Shown piece by piece: positions 1 to 8,927 of a stretch of 64,000 bases of DNA (its first letter is position 1; every line of letters starts with the position of its first letter). The position numbers were made by a program, and so were the translations under genes. Source of the stretch: Dyella_B humi (GTDB lineage Bacteria > Pseudomonadota > Gammaproteobacteria > Xanthomonadales > Rhodanobacteraceae). The notes under the pieces were generated by a model. It made no database searches and was not told where the DNA came from. It saw only the letters and a program-made list of their open reading frames with translations. The stretch is taken from positions 62,001-126,000 of the forward strand of contig NZ_JADIKI010000022.1 of assembly GCF_044904605.1 (NCBI RefSeq), in the 5' to 3' direction.

Positions 1-1193
1 GCCACCGCTGTGCAGATCACGATGAAGGCACAGAGCACGCCGATGTTCACCAGCTTGGCCAACTCGCCCAGCGGAAACAGACCTGATGCGGCCGCCGTGA
101 CGGCACCCAGCAGCAAAGTAGTGCGATGCGGCGTGTGCCAACGCGGATGCACCTTGGCGAACCAGCCGGGAAGCAGTCCATCGCGCGATAGCGCAAACCA
201 GATCCGCGCGCCTGCAAGCAGATTAGCGAAGATCACGCTGGTGATGCCGCAGATCGATGCCAGCGAAATCGCCACCATCACCTGCGGCAGCCCGATGGCG
301 GTGAACGCGCTCGCCACCGGCGCTGGAGTGTCCAGCGTGGTATACGGCACGATGCCGGTCAGCACCAGGCAGATAGCGAAATACAGCACCATCGCAATGC
401 CCAGCGACAGCAGCACCGCACGAGGCAGATCGCGCTGCGGATGGCGCGATTCTTCCGCCGCCGTGGTAAGCATGTCGTAGCCGAACACCGCGAAGAACAC
501 CACCGCTGCACCGGTGACCACGCCGTGCATGCCGAACGGCATGAACGGATGCCAGCGCTCCGGCTTCACGTAGGCAACGCCGGCGATGACAATGGCTGCA
601 GCCGCCGCGATCTTGATCGCTACGATCGCCGTGTTAAAGCGCGCGCCCCATTGCATGCGCATGGCAAGCAACGCAGTAATGGCCAGCGAAATTACCACCG
701 CAGGAAGATTGAACAAGCGACCAGGTGCGCTTCCGTAAGCGCCTTGCGCCCACGCCGGCAACGACAACCCTGCCGCTTCCAGCAACGCTTGCACGTAGCC
801 CGACCAACCCACCGCGACTACTGCCGCGATCAACGCGTATTCCAGGAGCAGATCCCAGCCGATGATCCACCCGACGAATTCGCCGAGCACGGCGTAGCCA
901 TAGGTGTAGGCGCTACCGGAGACGGGAATCAGTCCGGAGAATTCCGCATAGCACAGCGCCGCTGCACCACTGGCAATGCCCGCCAACAGAAACGACAGCA
1001 CCACCGCTGGCCCCGCTTGCGTGGCGGCGACCGTACCGGTGAGCACGAAGATGCCGACCCCGATGATGCCGCCCAGACCAATGGCGGTGAGCTGCCACAG
1101 CCCGAGCACGCGCCGCAGTCCGCTGCGTTCCCCCGTTTCCTGCTGCATGACCTCGACGGATTTGCGTCGGGTCATATCGGTGATCAGGCTCAT
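1..1193 (-). CDS. APC-family amino acid permease (C-terminus cut by window edge)
   Basis: Inner-membrane amino-acid/polyamine/organocation transporter. I translated the minus strand from ATG 1193, preceded by GGGGAG. The reading stays open to base 1, giving about 397 residues. After a short cytoplasmic head come the typical first-helix motif GLGGIIGVGIFVLTG (residues about 37-51) and repeated hydrophobic segments, including GWIIGWDLLLEYALIAAV and FFAVFGYDMLTTAAEE, which match the cationic/YhdG-like branch. It is the last gene of the leftward hydroxyproline operon, 141 bp after the semialdehyde dehydrogenase. Uptake of hydroxyproline or proline is therefore the most likely job, inferred from context only; substrate cannot be read from the sequence. 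The C-terminal helices lie outside the window. Confidence 0.9.
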   Translation of the reverse strand, partial: MSLITDMTRRKSVEVMQQETGERSGLRRVLGLWQLTAIGLGGIIGVGIFVLTGTVAATQAGPAVVLSFLLAGIASGAAALCYAEFSGLIPVSGSAYTYGYAVLGEFVGWIIGWDLLLEYALIAAVVAVGWSGYVQALLEAAGLSLPAWAQGAYGSAPGRLFNLPAVVISLAITALLAMRMQWGARFNTAIVAIKIAAAAAIVIAGVAYVKPERWHPFMPFGMHGVVTGAAVVFFAVFGYDMLTTAAEESRHPQRDLPRAVLLSLGIAMVLYFAICLVLTGIVPYTTLDTPAPVASAFTAIGLPQVMVAISLASICGITSVIFANLLAGARIWFALSRDGLLPGWFAKVHPRWHTPHRTTLLLGAVTAAASGLFPLGELAKLVNIGVLCAFIVICTAV

Positions 1194-1218
1194 ATGATGC
1201 TCCCCTGCGCCGAACCGT

Positions 1219-1270
1219 GATTGACCAGCTTCGCTGCTGAAAAGCGCCTTGGCCTTCGCCAAGATGACGG
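1219..1270. repeat. Half-copy of a palindromic intergenic repeat
   Basis: This stretch between the semialdehyde dehydrogenase and the permease closely matches the right arm of the large inverted repeat at 27669-27801: both carry the shared core GACCAGCTTCGCTG, then GAAAAGCGCCT, and both end in ATGACGG. Only one arm is present here, so it looks like a decayed or solo copy. Confidence 0.6.
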
Positions 1271-1334
1271 TGGAGCACAACACCCGTTCGCACCAGAGTG
1301 CGCGTGCTGTATGGCTGAATGATGTGCGCAATGC

Positions 1335-2915
1335 CTACGCAACATCACCATCCGTCCAGCGCCCATCTACCAACCGCTGCACACCGCCAGGATTGCGATT
1401 GCGCAACTCTGCCGGCAGCAACGCTTCGGGTACATTGTCGTAACTGTGCAGCGCGGTGAAGCGTCGAATGGCGGCAGGCATACCCACCGAGGTGAAGCCC
1501 GCATGGCTAGTGCTGGGGTAGGGGCCACCGTGGTTCATAGCCGCGCTTACGGCAACACCGGTCGGCATCTTGTTAGCGATCAGCCGACCGACTTTGTTGC
1601 GCAAGATTGGCGCGAGGGCTTGCCACGCGCTATCGTCGCCGCCGTCCGAAGGGCGATAGATGGTGCCGGTAAGATTGCCTTCGAACGATGCCGCGATCCG
1701 TTGCATGGCCGCCAGATCCGCCGCGCGAACGATCAGGCTGACCGGCCCGAACGCTTCGGCTTGCAGGCTTTCTGCATGGGCGACAAAATCATCGCCATCG
1801 ACGCCGAGCAAGGTCGGTTGGAAGCGATAGCCATCGCCTACGCTGCCACCCGCAAGCACGTGCGCACCGGCCGCGTGCAAGCTGGCTACTGCGCGTGCAA
1901 GGTTCTGCTGCACGCCGCGTGAAAACAGCACCTTGGCTTCGGCCTCGGCGAACAATCGTGTGGCCGCAGCAACGAATGCATCGCCGTGTTCCCCTTTGGG
2001 CACGATCACGATGCCAGGATTGGTGCAGAACTGGCCGCTGCCCATCGTGCAGGAAGCAAAAAACTCCTGCGCCAGCGCTTCGCCGCGTTCGACCAGTGCA
2101 CCGGGCAGCATGAACACCGGGTTGATGCTTGAAAGCTCCGCATAGATAGGCACGCCGGCTTTGTCGGCCGTGGCCTTCAACGCCAAGCCGCCAGCACGGC
2201 TGCCTGTAAAGCCGATCGCACCCAGTCGTGCGTCGCCGGCCCATGCGAGGCCAAGTGCATTATCGAAGTGATACAGCATCTGCACGGATGCCCCGGGCAA
2301 GTCTGCTTCCAACAATGCCGTATGCGCCAGTTGCGCCAGCCGTTGACTGGTGGCCGGATGCGACGGATGCGCCTTGGCGATCACCGGGTTGCGTGCCGCG
2401 ATGGCCGATGCGAAGTCACTGCCCGCGATGGCGTTGAATGCGAATGGAAAATTGTTCGGGCCGAACACAAGCACCGGTTTGTTGAGCGGTGCGCGATGCG
2501 CGCGCAGTCCGCCTTGCGTGTCGATCACCGGATCAGTCCATGCGTAGTCGCGCACGGCCTTTGCTGCGAGACGAAGCTGGTTGCTGGTGCGCGGCAGTTC
2601 CACCGAGCGCAGGCGTGGTTCGGCGGGCAGGGCGGTTTCCGCATGCGCCAAGGCCACCAGGCGATCGGCATCGGCGTCGATCGCGGCGGCATAGCGCTCC
2701 AGAAAATCAGCAATCTGTGCGGGCGACGCTGCATTCAATGCACCCGCTACATCAACTGCAGCGCGCATCGCCGCTTCGATGTCGGCGTCGCCACTGATAG
2801 GAAACGCTGGGCCGATCGCTTCCACGCGACTGGGATCTTCCGCGCGAAAACTGCCTTGCGCATCCAGCGACGCGCACCAGCGGCCTCCGATCAGCACTTG
2901 CTCGAACATGTCCAT
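1335..2915 (-). CDS. Alpha-ketoglutaric semialdehyde dehydrogenase (ALDH family)
   Basis: NAD(P)+-dependent oxidation of 2,5-dioxopentanoate (alpha-ketoglutaric semialdehyde) to 2-oxoglutarate, the last step of hydroxyproline catabolism. The 526-residue protein has the ALDH fold signatures: cofactor-site VFGPNNFPFAFN (about residue 155), the FTGSRAGG turn, the catalytic-loop Glu in AELSSINP, and the nucleophile Cys in SGQFCTNPG. Length fits the long hydroxyproline/sugar-acid KGSADH type rather than the 480-residue succinate semialdehyde enzymes. I chose ATG 2915 because it lies directly after the TGA of the upstream deaminase (2919-2917) and begins MDMFEQVLIGG; an upstream in-frame start would intrude into that gene. 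Substrate assignment rests largely on operon context. Confidence 0.9.
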   Translation of the reverse strand: MDMFEQVLIGGRWCASLDAQGSFRAEDPSRVEAIGPAFPISGDADIEAAMRAAVDVAGALNAASPAQIADFLERYAAAIDADADRLVALAHAETALPAEPRLRSVELPRTSNQLRLAAKAVRDYAWTDPVIDTQGGLRAHRAPLNKPVLVFGPNNFPFAFNAIAGSDFASAIAARNPVIAKAHPSHPATSQRLAQLAHTALLEADLPGASVQMLYHFDNALGLAWAGDARLGAIGFTGSRAGGLALKATADKAGVPIYAELSSINPVFMLPGALVERGEALAQEFFASCTMGSGQFCTNPGIVIVPKGEHGDAFVAAATRLFAEAEAKVLFSRGVQQNLARAVASLHAAGAHVLAGGSVGDGYRFQPTLLGVDGDDFVAHAESLQAEAFGPVSLIVRAADLAAMQRIAASFEGNLTGTIYRPSDGGDDSAWQALAPILRNKVGRLIANKMPTGVAVSAAMNHGGPYPSTSHAGFTSVGMPAAIRRFTALHSYDNVPEALLPAELRNRNPGGVQRLVDGRWTDGDVA

Positions 2916-2916
2916 A

Positions 2917-3822
2917 TCAAACCGCCGGCTTGGTAGCGATGGCGTGATCGATGATCTTGAGCGCTTGCTCGCGTTCGGTGCCTGCCACCGGCAGACGTGG
3001 CGCGCGCACGCGTTCACTGCCCATATCGGTTTTTTCCTGCACCAGCTTGATCAACTGCACAAAGGTGGGCACGGTATCCAGGCGCAGCAGCGGCAAGAAC
3101 CAGTTGTACAGCGTTTCGGCTGCCTTCGGGCCACCGTCGCGTGCAAGCTCGAATAGTTTCACCGACTCTTTCGGATAAGCGTTCACCAGGCCGGCAATCC
3201 AGCCCACCGCGCCCATCGCCACGCCTTCGACGATGGCATCGTCCATGCCTACCAGCAGTTGCAGGCGGTCGTCAACCACGGCACGAATGCCGGCGAAGCG
3301 ACGCACGTCGGCCGAAGATTCCTTCACTGCCTGCAGGTTGGGAAATTCCGCGGCGAGTTCGGCGATCTGCGCCGGTGCAAAATCGGTCTTGTACGCGACT
3401 GGGTTGTTGTACAGCATGCACGGCAGATCGGTGGCGCCGATCACAGCGCGCACGTGCGCGCCCATTTCGCGCCAGTCGGTGGAATACACATACGGTGGCA
3501 ACACCATCAGACCGCCGCAGCCGAGCGCCTTGGCTTCCTTCGCGAGCTTCACGGCCTCGCGAGTGGAAAGCGCGGCGATACCCGGAATCACCGGTGCGCG
3601 ACCTTCCAGTGCCTTCACCAGCGTACGCAGAATGTCGAGCTTTTCCTCGAAGCTCAGCGTGGCCGCTTCGCCCAGCGAACCCAGCGGCACGATGCCGCGG
3701 CAACCGACGTCGATCAATTGCTTCGCGTGCTTGGCGAGAAACGCGTGATCGACCTGATCGTCGGCGGTGAACGGCGTGGTGATGGCGGGCAGTACGCCGT
3801 GCCACATGGATGCGTTGCTCAT
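2917..3822 (-). CDS. DapA-family 1-pyrroline-4-hydroxy-2-carboxylate deaminase (probable)
   Basis: Class I aldolase-fold protein of 301 residues in the dihydrodipicolinate synthase / N-acetylneuraminate lyase superfamily. Visible motifs are the N-terminal GVLPAITTPF, the substrate-loop GSLGEAATLS, the Tyr-containing LYNNPVAYKTD and the Schiff-base Lys region LQAVKESSADVRR. Within a hydroxyproline operon this family member deaminates and dehydrates 1-pyrroline-4-hydroxy-2-carboxylate to alpha-ketoglutaric semialdehyde, which the next gene oxidises. Genuine DapA (lysine pathway) is less likely given the neighbours. The start at ATG 3822 overlaps the stop of the upstream FAD subunit as ATGA, indicating translational coupling. 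Confidence 0.88.
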   Translation of the reverse strand: MSNASMWHGVLPAITTPFTADDQVDHAFLAKHAKQLIDVGCRGIVPLGSLGEAATLSFEEKLDILRTLVKALEGRAPVIPGIAALSTREAVKLAKEAKALGCGGLMVLPPYVYSTDWREMGAHVRAVIGATDLPCMLYNNPVAYKTDFAPAQIAELAAEFPNLQAVKESSADVRRFAGIRAVVDDRLQLLVGMDDAIVEGVAMGAVGWIAGLVNAYPKESVKLFELARDGGPKAAETLYNWFLPLLRLDTVPTFVQLIKLVQEKTDMGSERVRAPRLPVAGTEREQALKIIDHAIATKPAV

Positions 3823-5108
3823 GAGGAAGATCCTTGGTTTTCGCAGAGAGAGTCGATATCGCCCAGCGTGGAGAGCCGGGCGGGAAACAGGGGCGGGCGC
3901 TGACCGCTGCGCGGAAAACGGCCGAGTTCGGCCAGTACTGTGCCGCACACGCGGCCCTGGCAGGCGCCCATGCCGCAGCGTGTGGCGAGCTTGGCGCTGC
4001 GTGCATCGTCGTAGTGATCCAACGCTTGCAGCGTTACGTCTTCGCAGCGGCAGATCAGGGTGCTGGGTTCGGCCAGGTCGTAGATGTAGGGATCGAGCGT
4101 GAAGTGTTCGCGCAGCGCCGCAGCGAAGCTACGCGCATGGCGTTGCTTTCGCAGCAGCGATGCATCGATCGCGGCGCCGGTGGCGCCCATACCTGCGATG
4201 CGTCCTTCCAGCCATGCGCTATCGCGTCCGCCGATGCCGCAAAGCTCACCGGCGGCATAGACGTTGGCGACGCTGGTGCGCTGCATACCATCGACGTCAA
4301 CCCGAGGATGCGCGCCTTCGTACTTCATGGTGCAGCCAAGCATCTGCGCAAGTTCCACATTGGGCACCAGCCCATAGCCCACGGCGAGCTGATCGCATTC
4401 GATCCGTTCGACGCCGTGCGGTCCATCCACCTCGATCAGCTGCAGCGCATCGTTGCCAATCGCGCGCGTCACGATGCTGCCGCAACGGTAAGGAATGCCT
4501 GCCAGTTGTATACGCAGCAACGCTGCCTGCAGCGCCTTGCCGGGCCAGCGCCAGAGATTGCGTGCAAAGCGCTGCACCGTGGCCTCGCTGGCTTGTTCGT
4601 AAATGCCAAGCACGCGTGCACCGTGTCGCTTTGCCGTAGCGGCAGCAGCCAACAGCAACGGACCGCTGCCTGCGATCACCACGCGACGTCCGGCCAGCGG
4701 CCAGCCTTGCTTGGCTAGTGCCTGCAAACCACCTGCGCCGGTTACGCCGGGCAACGTCCAGCCCGGGAAAGGCAGCAACAATTCGCGCGCGCCGGTCGCG
4801 AGAATCAGCGCGCCATAGGTCGCGCGCCATGCACGAGATGCATCCTGCAGCAGCAGTTCGTCATGCCCTGCAGCGACGACCTGCGTCTGCGGCATCCACG
4901 TTGCGTTCGGGTGATGAAGTACGTGCTGAATCACGCGCTGTGCGCGACGCGGCCAACCATGCTCAACATCCTTGCGCCATACCTGGCCGCCGGGTGTGGG
5001 CTGCGCGTCGATCCATGCTACGCGTGCGCCGCGCACAAGCGCGGCTTCGGCGGCGGCCAATCCCGCAGGGCCGGCGCCGACAATCACGGCGTCGTAATGC
5101 TCAGCCAT
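3819..5108 (-). CDS. D-hydroxyproline dehydrogenase, FAD/BFD subunit (HcnB/SoxA-like)
   Basis: 429-residue flavoprotein subunit. It opens with a Rossmann dinucleotide motif VIVGAGPAGLAAAE and has a second nucleotide site VVIAGSGPLLLAAAATA near residue 145. The C-terminal part carries a BFD-like Fe-S cluster site: CRCED, then about 30 residues later CGMGACQGRVC. This architecture matches the alpha subunit of heteromeric hydrogen-cyanide-synthase-like / D-hydroxyproline dehydrogenases, which pass electrons from the amino-acid-oxidising subunit to the respiratory chain. It begins 8 bp inside the [2Fe-2S] subunit gene and ends overlapping the deaminase start. Homologues also occur in octopine/nopaline and sarcosine oxidation; hydroxyproline is chosen because of the epimerase and deaminase in the same operon. 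Confidence 0.88.
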   Translation of the reverse strand: MAEHYDAVIVGAGPAGLAAAEAALVRGARVAWIDAQPTPGGQVWRKDVEHGWPRRAQRVIQHVLHHPNATWMPQTQVVAAGHDELLLQDASRAWRATYGALILATGARELLLPFPGWTLPGVTGAGGLQALAKQGWPLAGRRVVIAGSGPLLLAAAATAKRHGARVLGIYEQASEATVQRFARNLWRWPGKALQAALLRIQLAGIPYRCGSIVTRAIGNDALQLIEVDGPHGVERIECDQLAVGYGLVPNVELAQMLGCTMKYEGAHPRVDVDGMQRTSVANVYAAGELCGIGGRDSAWLEGRIAGMGATGAAIDASLLRKQRHARSFAAALREHFTLDPYIYDLAEPSTLICRCEDVTLQALDHYDDARSAKLATRCGMGACQGRVCGTVLAELGRFPRSGQRPPLFPARLSTLGDIDSLCENQGSSS

Positions 5109-5349
5109 CGGTCGCCACCTGCATGCCTTCGCGCACCGTCACCATGCATGCGCGTTGCTGCGCGATACCGTCGATACGCACACGGCATTCGAAGCAAATG
5201 CCCATGCCGCAGAACGGTGCGCGTGCCTGTCCTTGCACGGAGCGGCGAAACGGACGCTGCAAACGCGCGATCGCCGCGGCCACGCTGATGTCGGCCGGCA
5301 CGTCGAGCGTCTGGTCGTCGATTTGTATGCGCACAGACGAAGCACTCAT
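5101..5349 (-). CDS. D-hydroxyproline dehydrogenase, small [2Fe-2S] subunit
   Basis: An 82-residue plant-type ferredoxin-like protein. After a short beta-rich head (VRIQIDDQTLDVPADI) it shows CGMGICFEC followed 13 residues later by another Cys (QQRAC), the four-Cys pattern of a [2Fe-2S] cluster. Families of this size (HcnA-like) are the gamma subunit of three-part D-amino-acid dehydrogenases and relay electrons between the two flavin subunits. ATG 5349 overlaps the TGA of the upstream DAAO-like subunit (ATGA), and the gene end overlaps the next start by 8 bp. An in-frame opening further upstream runs inside the DAAO-like gene and is not protein-like, so it was discarded. Confidence 0.88.
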   Translation of the reverse strand: MSASSVRIQIDDQTLDVPADISVAAAIARLQRPFRRSVQGQARAPFCGMGICFECRVRIDGIAQQRACMVTVREGMQVATDG

Positions 5350-6443
5350 GCGGCCACCCGCGCCGGATCGTAAGGGCGCGGATCGATCGCCGTCGATCGG
5401 CCCAACCATTGATCGATCACCAACCGCGCGCTGGCCAGCGAGGTCGTGATGCCGAGACCTTCGTGGCCTGCCGCTACCCATACGTTCGTTTGTTCCGGTA
5501 CGCGGCCAAGATAAGGCAAGCCGTCTGCGCTGACCGGACGAAAACCGGTCCAGATGCGCAGCGCGTCGAGCTGACGCAAGCCTGGCAGATAATGGAACGT
5601 TCGCTCCAGCATCCGTTGCACCATCGGCATCGAGACGTCCGGCGTATCGCTGCCGTATTCGCGCGAAGAGCCGATAAGAATCTGTCCCGTTGGCCGCGGT
5701 TGCACGTTGAAGGCGACGCTGCTGTCAGCATCGCCGTGCGCGCTGTCCGCGTAGCCGAGTTCCAGCAATTGATGATGCACGATGCCGGGATAGCGATCGG
5801 TGATCACCAGATGTCCTTTGCGCGCGCGCATCGGCAACTGCGGCAGTAGCTCGGGCAGGGCGCATCCGGTAGTGACCAGCACGGAGCCGGCCAGACGCGT
5901 TTGATCCGCCAATTGCACGCCGTGCTCGGTGATGGCTGTGACGCGATGGCTATGAAGTTCGGTGCCACGTGCGCGTGCGCGATCGAGCAGGTGGCGTGCC
6001 ATGCCGGGTGGATACACGACGGCCTCGCGCGCCACGCGCATGCCACCGCACAGACCGGCTTTCAAGTGAGGTTCGAGATGATACAGCTGTGTGCTGTCGA
6101 TCAGCTCGGCTTGCACGCCCACTGTGGCGAGACGCGCCAGCTTTTCTGGAATGCATGCGTATTCCGCTTCGTTGCCGGCAACCCACAAGGTGCCGCAGCG
6201 GCTGTATTCGATTTGCTCGACGTCGGTGAAGGCTTCCCACAGATTCAACGAGTAGTGCGCAAGCGCGAGTTCCGCCGGATCGTCATCCATCGCTACCAAA
6301 TGGCCCATGGCCGCCGCCGTGGCGCCGCCACCGATCGGACCGGGTTCGACGATCGCCACGCGCACGCCTTCCTGGCTGGCGTAATCTGCGCATGCGGTGC
6401 CGATGATGCCCGCGCCGACGATGATCAGGTCGTAGCTCTTCAC
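5346..6443 (-). CDS. D-hydroxyproline dehydrogenase, DAAO-like FAD subunit
   Basis: FAD-dependent oxidoreductase of the DAO family, about 365 residues. It has an N-terminal GAGIIGTACADYA dinucleotide motif, the AAAMGHLVAMDD substrate-side segment, and a C-terminal region IWTGFRPVSADGLPYLGR followed by GHEGLGITTS, typical of glycine oxidase/HcnC-like catalytic subunits. It should oxidise cis-4-hydroxy-D-proline to 1-pyrroline-4-hydroxy-2-carboxylate. The GTG at 6443 overlaps the epimerase stop as GTGA and is my preferred start; an ATG at 6461 would add six residues and overlap by 22 bp. The substrate is inferred from the adjoining epimerase. Confidence 0.88.
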   Translation of the reverse strand: MKSYDLIIVGAGIIGTACADYASQEGVRVAIVEPGPIGGGATAAAMGHLVAMDDDPAELALAHYSLNLWEAFTDVEQIEYSRCGTLWVAGNEAEYACIPEKLARLATVGVQAELIDSTQLYHLEPHLKAGLCGGMRVAREAVVYPPGMARHLLDRARARGTELHSHRVTAITEHGVQLADQTRLAGSVLVTTGCALPELLPQLPMRARKGHLVITDRYPGIVHHQLLELGYADSAHGDADSSVAFNVQPRPTGQILIGSSREYGSDTPDVSMPMVQRMLERTFHYLPGLRQLDALRIWTGFRPVSADGLPYLGRVPEQTNVWVAAGHEGLGITTSLASARLVIDQWLGRSTAIDPRPYDPARVAA

Positions 6444-7384
6444 GCGGTACCGATACCCCACGCCAGCGGATCGTTGCTATCGTCAATCAGCAATTGTCCT
6501 TGCGCCGTGATATGCGCGCTGCCGGTGATACGTGGCACCACGCCGCGCGTACCCGGTGTGTACTGCGCCTCGAACACACTGCCGAGTATGCCGCCCTGAC
6601 GCCATATCTGTCCTGGCGCCAGTTTTCCGTCCGCGGCCAGGCAGGCGATCTTCGCGCTGGTGCCGGTGCCGCAGGGCGAGCGGTCGTACGCCAGCCCAGG
6701 GCAAAGCACGAAGTTGCGAGCGTCCGCATCAGGCTCGGGTGACGGGCCGTTGATTTCGATGTGGTCGATGTCGCCGTCGGCGTCACCGCGGATGTTTGCC
6801 GCTTCGAGCGCAAGGCGAATCGCTTCGGTGTACTGGGTCAACCCGCGCTGGTTGGCGAGCGTAAGCGGCAACGGACTATCGTTGCTGATGAAGAACCAGT
6901 TGCCGCCCCAGGTGATGTCGCCGGTCACCTTGCCGTAGCCCGGCACATCCAGCACCACGTCTTTCGCGTGGCGGTAGCTTTCCACATTGTCGATCGCTAC
7001 GCGGCCGTCCGCATGCAACTCGATGCCCACCATGCCGACCGGCGTTTCCAGGCGATGCCGGCCTGGTGCGATGCGGCCGAGATAATGCAGCGTGCGGATC
7101 AGCCCGATGGTGCCGTGGCCGCACATCCCCAGGTAACCCACGTTGTTGAAGTAGATCACCCCGGCGCAGGCGGACGGGTCGGTCGGCGGCAGCAGCAGTG
7201 CGCCCACCATGGTGTCCGAACCGCGCGGCTCACAGGCGATCGCCTGGCGCCAGCGGTCGTAGCGGGTGCGGAACAGCTCGCGGCGCTCGGCCAGCGGGCC
7301 GGACCCTAAGTCAGGAAAGCCCGCCAGGACGACCCGGGTGGGCTCGCCCCCGGTATGCGAGTCGATGAAGTCGATGGTATGCAT
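6440..7384 (-). CDS. lhpA: 4-hydroxyproline 2-epimerase (proline racemase family)
   Basis: 314-residue cofactor-independent epimerase that interconverts trans-4-hydroxy-L-proline and cis-4-hydroxy-D-proline. Both catalytic cysteines of true racemases/epimerases are present: Cys88 in GMCGHGTIG and Cys238 in SPCGTGTSA. The dehydratase branch has Ser/Thr in place of one of them, so it is excluded. The N-terminus IDSHTGGEPTRVV is also a family hallmark. It is the first gene of the leftward operon and is followed with 4-base overlap by the DAAO-like subunit. No dedicated regulator is visible next to it. The symbol follows Pseudomonas usage. Confidence 0.93.
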   Translation of the reverse strand: MHTIDFIDSHTGGEPTRVVLAGFPDLGSGPLAERRELFRTRYDRWRQAIACEPRGSDTMVGALLLPPTDPSACAGVIYFNNVGYLGMCGHGTIGLIRTLHYLGRIAPGRHRLETPVGMVGIELHADGRVAIDNVESYRHAKDVVLDVPGYGKVTGDITWGGNWFFISNDSPLPLTLANQRGLTQYTEAIRLALEAANIRGDADGDIDHIEINGPSPEPDADARNFVLCPGLAYDRSPCGTGTSAKIACLAADGKLAPGQIWRQGGILGSVFEAQYTPGTRGVVPRITGSAHITAQGQLLIDDSNDPLAWGIGTA

Positions 7385-7976
7385 GCTTGCATCTTCGTCT
7401 TCACATACCGCAAACGTCTAGAAAGGCTTGTGAACCTGGCATGCGGAATTCGGCATAGTCGAGCCTACGCCATCTGGTACGCCGCCGGTCTGGCGGCGTT
7501 TATTTGCAGTTATTGCCGCATGTGTCGTAGCCGTCCGCCTATGAAGATTTTTGCCGATCAACTGAACCTACGATGCTTGTCTGCACAGGTCGCGTTCGGT
7601 TTTTACTGACATCACAGTCCTGGCGTTGGCCTTCCGTGCGCTTGGCGTCCGGCCCGATTTGTGCTTGTCTAGCGGGCTCAGCCGATCGGTACTGAAGGAA
7701 AAGACAGGTGCTGTCCTCGCAAGCTTTTCCACTTCCATGCACGCCCCTGGCTTTTCCGCGATGCGGAAGGAGGCCGGTCGCGCGCGAGTGGGCGCCATGA
7801 ATCGGCCAGAAGTGACGCAACGGGTCTACCTATGCGCGCCGGCCGCGTTCCGAGCCAGGCGCATGGGTGGGCCTACCGAAAAGATCGTAATCGCAGCACC
7901 TTGCGGTTGGGCCAGGAGGCGGCGGATTGCGGAGCGTCATCCGCATGCCGGCGTGAACGTCAAAGGTCCTGCCGGC
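7385..7976. other. Intergenic region between divergent units; small hairpin
   Basis: No convincing gene. It must hold the promoter for the leftward hydroxyproline operon and for the rightward SLT-like gene, but I see no strong consensus boxes. An 8-bp palindrome with a 5-base loop (7479-7499, ACGCCGCC / GGCGGCGT) is followed by TTATTT and could terminate rightward transcription. The frame of the downstream gene is open back to 7626, but the extra residues look non-coding (Arg/Cys-rich, no domain). Confidence 0.4.
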
Positions 7977-8918
7977 ATGGCAGCGCTTCCTTCATGGCAG
8001 GCGAAACTCGCGATCGATGCATCGAAGCTGCTGCCGGTGATAAAGCAGCATGCGCAGACTTATCGCACGCCGATCCTCGGCGGCCTGGGTCTCGTTGCGG
8101 GTACGGCCGCGGTAGTGATCGGTCTGCATGCGTGGCATGCGGAGCCAAAGGCACACGTTTCATTGCAAGCGATGAGCGTAGCGAAGCCGGCAGTTATTAC
8201 TTCGCCTGCGCGCTCATCGGCTTCGTTCGTCGATGTGACGGGCTCAGTGGTGAACACGCCGACGCATGTGGCGGCGATCGTCAAGCCGAAACAGGCACCG
8301 AAGACCACGCTTGGGCTTTCCGATGACGGAACCATCGTGGTGGTGGCGCAGCCGCGCGCTAGTCATGCCGACGGTTTCAATCTCGACATCACCTCGTCCG
8401 GCAGCTTGTGGGCGAAGACGGGTGCGCACTATCGCATCGATCCCGTTTTGATCTATGCGGTGGCACTGGTGGAAACGCGCGGTACGCAACCGGATGGTTC
8501 GGTGGCGCCCAGTCCGTGGATCGTGCGCATCAATGGTCACTTGCACAGCGGCACGCGTGCGCAAACCGAGCATGCGATCGAACTCGCCCATCTGCTGGCC
8601 GTGCCGGTACAGGACGTCGGCATCATGCAGGTGTACTACCCCGTGCACCGCGATATCGAACCTGATCCGATCGCGCTGCTCAATCCGGCGCGCAACATCG
8701 AGATTGGTACCCGTTTGCTGCGCAAGGCAATGGGCGAAAGCAGCGATCCGGTGCTGCGCATCGGTTATTACCATAGTCACGATGCCACGCTGGCGCGCGG
8801 CTACGGGCAGCTGGTGTTGAGTGTGTACAAGGAATTGAAGATGGCGATGGGTAAGTCGCCATCGGCCGCTGTGGCGTTGGAGTCGATGAAGGGCAATGCC
8901 GCGCAGCCGGGCGGATGA
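7977..8918 (+). CDS. Membrane-anchored lytic-transglycosylase-like (SLT) protein
   Basis: About 313 residues from ATG 7977. A single hydrophobic segment near residue 30 (PILGGLGLVAGTAAVVIGL) suggests an inner-membrane anchor, followed by a low-complexity periplasmic linker. The C-terminal half (from about residue 145) resembles the SLT lysozyme-like fold: YRIDPVLIYAVALVET with the candidate catalytic Glu, then QDVGIMQVYYPVHRD and ALLNPARNIEIGTRLLRKAM. The usual ES-x-x-NP signature is replaced by ETRG, so activity is not certain. The start was chosen for its AAAGG about 10 bases upstream and the position of the membrane segment; longer forms from 7626 are possible. It might serve envelope remodelling or a secretion machine; nothing adjacent decides this. 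Confidence 0.7.
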   Translation: MAALPSWQAKLAIDASKLLPVIKQHAQTYRTPILGGLGLVAGTAAVVIGLHAWHAEPKAHVSLQAMSVAKPAVITSPARSSASFVDVTGSVVNTPTHVAAIVKPKQAPKTTLGLSDDGTIVVVAQPRASHADGFNLDITSSGSLWAKTGAHYRIDPVLIYAVALVETRGTQPDGSVAPSPWIVRINGHLHSGTRAQTEHAIELAHLLAVPVQDVGIMQVYYPVHRDIEPDPIALLNPARNIEIGTRLLRKAMGESSDPVLRIGYYHSHDATLARGYGQLVLSVYKELKMAMGKSPSAAVALESMKGNAAQPGG

Positions 8919-8927
8919 TCAACAACA

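Noticed and set aside
7626..7976. N-terminal extension of the SLT-like protein
   Set aside because: Frame is open but residues are Arg/Cys-rich without domain, and a membrane anchor sits correctly only from ATG 7977.
7977..8918. SLT-like protein as VirB1 of the T4SS
   Set aside because: 23 kb from virD4, different N-terminus and signature, no virB neighbours.
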